From an uncultured Bacteroidota bacterium (GTDB lineage Bacteria; Bacteroidota; Bacteroidia; Flavobacteriales; UA16): a DNA stretch of 10,121 nt. The stretch is taken from NCBI GenBank assembly GCA_902535565.1, contig CACAUH010000049.1, positions 1 to 10,121 of the forward strand, in the 5' to 3' direction. Shown in pieces: positions 7,302 to 10,121 of the stretch. The position numbers and the translations under genes are program-made. Numbering within the stretch: position 1 is the stretch's first letter; each line of letters opens with the position of its first letter. Under the pieces are notes generated by a model, which saw only the letters and a list, made by a program, of their open reading frames with translations, had not been told where the DNA came from and did not search any database.

Positions 7302-8486
7302 ATGCACCAAGCCACGAAATCGTTTCCTGTTCTCCTTCTGAGCGCCCTCGCAACCTTCTCTCAATGCAGCCCAGAGCAAGCACCTCCAGTGGTGCCCGAG
7401 GTTCGTTTCCCCATTGACATCAGCTTGGAGGAAAGCGAAGAAAACAGCGTCTTTGAGTTCCCCGTTGTTCTCAACCAATCAACCACACGTGACATCCTAA
7501 TTCACTTCGAAACCAGAGAGTTGACTGCTTTAGAAGGCGAAGACTACATCCCTGTTGCCGATTCACTCATCATCCCCGCAGGCACCGCTTCGGCCTCCAT
7601 CTCTGTAGAGATTGTCGTGGACGAATTCATCGAAGAAGACGAACAGTTCCGATTGGTGCTCACCGGCTCCAACAACGCCATCCTTGCGGGGGGCGTCCAA
7701 GAGGCCATTGGCACCATCCGCAATGACGATACCACCATTCCCGTCACCAGCGAAGGCTATCTGTCGGCCAGCAGCTACCCAGGCAAAACCTTGGTCTGGT
7801 CCGACGAGTTCGACGGCGAATCGATTGACCTGTCCAACTGGACTTATGACCTGGGCGCCAGCGGGTGGGGAAACCAAGAACTGCAGAACTACACCTCAAA
7901 CAGCGAGAATGCCCACGTTGCCAATGGCAACCTGATGATTGTCGCCATCGACGAGGGCACCCATTACACCTCAGCACGAATGAAATCCATCGACCTGCAA
8001 GAGTTCCAGTATGGCCGTATCGACGTCCGGGCTGTTCTGCCCAAGGGGCAGGGCATCTGGCCCGCCATTTGGATGCTGGGGGCCAACTTCCCTTCTGCCG
8101 GGTGGCCAGCTTGTGGTGAAATTGACATCATGGAACTGATTGGCAATGCGCCAAGCACCGTTCATGGAACCGTTCACTACGGACCGGACTGGACGCAGCA
8201 CAACTACACGGGCGGGGGGACCAGCATACCCTCGAACCAAACGTTCTCCGACGCCTTCCATGTGTTCTCCATCGATTGGGACCAGAACGGCATCACATGG
8301 TTCCTCGATGACCAACCATTCTACAGCGTCGACAACAGCGTCACCGGAAGTCACCCCTACCCCTTTGACAACCCCTTCTTTTTCATCATGAACATCGCCG
8401 TCGGCGGAGAATGGCCAGGCTATCCCGATGCCACCACCGAATTCCCCCAGTTCATGGCAGTAGACTACGTTCGGGTCTTCCAGTAA
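7302..8486 (+). CDS. GH16 laminarinase-type endo-beta-1,3-glucanase with Calx-beta domain, probable lipoprotein
   Basis: I start at the ATG at 7302 (394 residues), because it places a signal peptide (K6, then hydrophobic F8-F19, Cys22) at the N terminus. An in-frame ATG at 7245 would add 19 polar residues in front. Cys22 is preceded by FSQ, so the lipobox is atypical (Gln at -1), but the following SPEQ-Pro-rich linker suits a surface lipoprotein. Residues about 34-143 are a Calx-beta domain (A-x-EGEDY, then IPAG, EEDEQF-x-L-x-L and a closing GTIRNDD). Residues about 164-394 are the GH16 domain, from LVWSDEFDG to the VDYVRVFQ end. The catalytic signature GEIDIME gives nucleophile E273, D275 and acid/base E278, the form found in bacterial laminarinases (GH16_3). 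The expected reaction is internal cleavage of beta-1,3-glucan. It is transcribed divergently from the GH5 gene across a spacer of about 145 bp, so the two may share control. Confidence 0.93.
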   Translation: MHQATKSFPVLLLSALATFSQCSPEQAPPVVPEVRFPIDISLEESEENSVFEFPVVLNQSTTRDILIHFETRELTALEGEDYIPVADSLIIPAGTASASISVEIVVDEFIEEDEQFRLVLTGSNNAILAGGVQEAIGTIRNDDTTIPVTSEGYLSASSYPGKTLVWSDEFDGESIDLSNWTYDLGASGWGNQELQNYTSNSENAHVANGNLMIVAIDEGTHYTSARMKSIDLQEFQYGRIDVRAVLPKGQGIWPAIWMLGANFPSAGWPACGEIDIMELIGNAPSTVHGTVHYGPDWTQHNYTGGGTSIPSNQTFSDAFHVFSIDWDQNGITWFLDDQPFYSVDNSVTGSHPYPFDNPFFFIMNIAVGGEWPGYPDATTEFPQFMAVDYVRVFQ

Positions 8487-8506
8487 TCGCCAGCTGACCC
8501 AAGGAG

Positions 8507-9481
8507 TCAGTCCAAAACAACCTCTGTCGAGGTATACAGTCCAAAACAACCGTAGCCACTGCTCACGTTGCTGTATGACAGGAGGGGCTCCGAGAAAAAG
8601 AGCCCGCCCGCCCCATCCACCACCTGGTCCAAGCGGCGATAGAACAAAACCATCTCCGGAGACAAAGCCGCCAATTCCAGCACAGGAGGTGCTTCAAAGA
8701 AAGCATCGGCGTCCTCTCCCCATGCTTCTTGAACCACCACAAACGGAATGCTCTCAAGCGCCTCTGTTCCTGGAACATCCTGAATAAGATACCCGTCGAG
8801 GGACTCGTTGTACTCAACGCGAGGGTCGTCTCTGATCACGGCCTCAAGAGACACGAGCTGCCCCGCTCCCCAATCATCGCCTTCAGCCCATTTAAATCCG
8901 AATTGAGACCGCAACAAGAAATGGTCCTCCGCCTCAGGTCGATCTGGCAAACTCAAACTGATTTCATACTCCCGGTTGCCCCAATACCAATCCTCCTCTG
9001 CTTCAAAAACAGAATCAACCACAGCCGACTGGACTGAATACGCGTAGCTGCCCTCTGCAGCAATCACCGGAGGGAAGGTTTGCTCTGCAGTGGCCGTCTC
9101 AAATCCTGGCGCAGTCACCGTCAAAGCCCAAGTGCCTTGCGCCAAATCCACATCGGTCAGCAGGTGTCCAAAGTGAGGGATCCAATCCTCCTGCCCGCCC
9201 CAATTCACGGTGACACCAGTCTCGTGCACCAATGTGTATTCAGCAGCCTTGACCCGCGGACTTTCAGCAGAATCGAGGATGCCCGAAGACGCATGCGTTC
9301 GGGCATACAGGGAATCGGCTTGTAGCCGAGCCAGAAAGGTCACCGCCAACTCGGGAGTGTGCTCTGGAAACTCAATCTCGCGCACCACCCCACTGGACAA
9401 TTTGTCACATCCACTCACGAGCGTAAGCAAAGCAAAACCGACCGACAAAGGACGAAGGGGAATTAAAACTCGATGCGCCAT
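8507..9481 (-). CDS. DUF4249-family lipoprotein, partner of the adjacent TonB receptor
   Basis: This 324-residue protein has a lipoprotein signal peptide (lipobox LVSGC, Cys25). The C-terminal pattern GGLFFSEPLLSYSNVSSGYG is the diagnostic end of DUF4249 proteins, which in Bacteroidota are encoded directly after a TonB-dependent receptor. The start at 9481 overlaps the receptor's TAA (9463-9465) by 19 bp, which suggests translational coupling. The family has no established biochemical function to my knowledge; by analogy with SusD a lid or capture role at the receptor has been supposed, and that is inference. Length is somewhat short for the family, with one N-terminal Ig-like half (residues about 35-140) and a second beta-rich half. 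The last ten codons are odd: they arise from a 15-bp direct repeat read in a different frame (see findings). The gene is convergent with GH16, with only 20 bp between stop codons. Confidence 0.85.
   Translation of the reverse strand: MAHRVLIPLRPLSVGFALLTLVSGCDKLSSGVVREIEFPEHTPELAVTFLARLQADSLYARTHASSGILDSAESPRVKAAEYTLVHETGVTVNWGGQEDWIPHFGHLLTDVDLAQGTWALTVTAPGFETATAEQTFPPVIAAEGSYAYSVQSAVVDSVFEAEEDWYWGNREYEISLSLPDRPEAEDHFLLRSQFGFKWAEGDDWGAGQLVSLEAVIRDDPRVEYNESLDGYLIQDVPGTEALESIPFVVVQEAWGEDADAFFEAPPVLELAALSPEMVLFYRRLDQVVDGAGGLFFSEPLLSYSNVSSGYGCFGLYTSTEVVLD
8508..8551. repeat. 15-bp direct repeat at the 3' end of the DUF4249 gene
   Basis: CAGTCCAAAACAACC occurs exactly at 8508-8522 and again at 8537-8551, a 29-bp period. 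Both copies lie in the DUF4249 coding sequence. The first copy met by the ribosome (8551-8537) reads G-C-F-G-L, residues 311-315. The second (8522-8508), being 29 bp on, is read in another frame as part of E-V-V-L-D and provides the TG of the TGA stop. Confidence 0.9.
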
Positions 9482-10121
9482 GCTACAGAGGGGATAATGG
9501 GAAAGATGCCGTACTCCCGGATGACCCGGGTACCGTCCTTATTGACATCCACAAGAGAAAAGAACGGATTGAGATTATTGTAAGCGTTGTAAACACTAAT
9601 GATGGTCGAACGCAGGTATCGCTTCTTTTCCTTGCGAACCGTCAGAGACAAATCTGCCCGATGATAAGGACTGGTTCGGTACTCGTTCTTGCCCCCCGGC
9701 ACCTCCACAACGGTCCCGTCCAAATCGGGTGTCAATCCAGTGAAACTCGACGGAGCAAACGTTCTAAACACGGACTCAGGCAGGGTCAAAGCGCGGCCCG
9801 TTCCATACACCCAAGTGGCCGACAGTTCCACACGGTCCGACAAAGGATGCATGACCACGACGGACGCATCATGGCGACGGTCATAGGTATAAGGGAAAGG
9901 GTTTCCACTGTTGATCTCTTCAAATTCCCGGTTCGCCCAACTCAGCGTGTATCCAATCCAACCCGTGGTCTTCCCCTGCTTTTTCTGAAACAGAAATTCC
10001 ACCCCGTATGCATCTCCAGTGCCTTGGGTGATTTGGTCCTCCCAAGCGGAATTAAAGGTGTTGGAAAAGCTCGCGCCTTCGCGATAACTCACCAATCCGG
10101 TCATGGCTTTGTGGTACCCTT
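9463..10121 (-). CDS. TonB-dependent outer-membrane receptor, C-terminal part (5' end beyond window)
   Basis: The frame is open to the window edge, so the gene starts outside; the Met at 10104 is internal, because the codons before it (G-Y-H-K-A) continue the same family pattern. About 218 residues are visible. They form barrel strands with the recognisable segments SYREGASF, then G-x-AYGVEFLFQKKQGK-TGWIGYTLSW, then FPYTYDRRHD, and end in PSVAWRIEF with the terminal Phe expected of an outer-membrane barrel. This is the receptor type, usually with an N-terminal carboxypeptidase-like domain and plug, that is found paired with DUF4249 lipoproteins rather than with SusD. It overlaps the DUF4249 gene by 19 bp, so they form one operon. 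The substrate cannot be told from the barrel. It is not the SusC partner of the SusD in this window, which has its own SusC at the left edge. Confidence 0.9.
   Translation of the reverse strand, partial: GYHKAMTGLVSYREGASFSNTFNSAWEDQITQGTGDAYGVEFLFQKKQGKTTGWIGYTLSWANREFEEINSGNPFPYTYDRRHDASVVVMHPLSDRVELSATWVYGTGRALTLPESVFRTFAPSSFTGLTPDLDGTVVEVPGGKNEYRTSPYHRADLSLTVRKEKKRYLRSTIISVYNAYNNLNPFFSLVDVNKDGTRVIREYGIFPIIPSVAWRIEF

Noticed and set aside
7071..7478. Minus-strand open frame across the GH5/GH16 spacer
   Set aside because: It overlaps both flanking genes and the spacer, with no recognisable protein; it would remove the divergent promoter region.

Overview
The window looks like a stretch of a Bacteroidota chromosome, most likely Flavobacteriales. 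The evidence is a SusC/SusD pair, lipoproteins with the S-K/D-rich signal behind the lipid-anchored cysteine, a type IX secretion (T9SS) C-terminal sorting domain, Cys-rich GCxxxxAxNxxP motifs and a D-x-D-x-D-G EF-hand/dockerin-like motif ending in FGxxC, plus a TonB-receptor/DUF4249 pair. Base composition looks moderately high in G+C for that order. I see no rRNA, tRNA, CRISPR array, transposase or prophage gene.

Layout. Positions 1-3467 (+) hold the end of a polysaccharide utilization locus (PUL) operon: the last codons of a SusC-type TonB receptor, a SusD-type lipoprotein, and a lipoprotein built from two copies of a PKD domain plus an uncharacterised ~190-residue module. The third gene occupies the SusE/surface glycan-binding slot. 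The operon ends in a strong hairpin/T-tract terminator. A 374-bp convergent gap with a second, opposite-facing terminator follows. Positions 7156-3842 (-) encode a very large secreted GH5 enzyme with two CBM6 domains and a T9SS signal. Divergent from it, 7302-8486 (+) encodes a probable lipoprotein with a Calx-beta domain and a GH16 laminarinase-type catalytic domain. Finally 10121-8507 (-) holds the C-terminal part of a TonB-dependent receptor, overlapping a DUF4249 lipoprotein gene.

Working together (inference): GH16 and the GH5 exo-beta-1,3-glucanase-like enzyme, one probably cell-anchored and one exported by T9SS, would cut a beta-1,3-glucan such as laminarin. The duplicated PKD lipoprotein and SusD would capture the products and SusC would import them. 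The TonB receptor/DUF4249 pair is a second, separate outer-membrane uptake-type module whose cargo the sequence does not reveal. The most interesting item is the duplicated PKD-plus-module protein, a candidate surface glycan-binding protein whose non-PKD module I cannot assign to any named carbohydrate-binding family.
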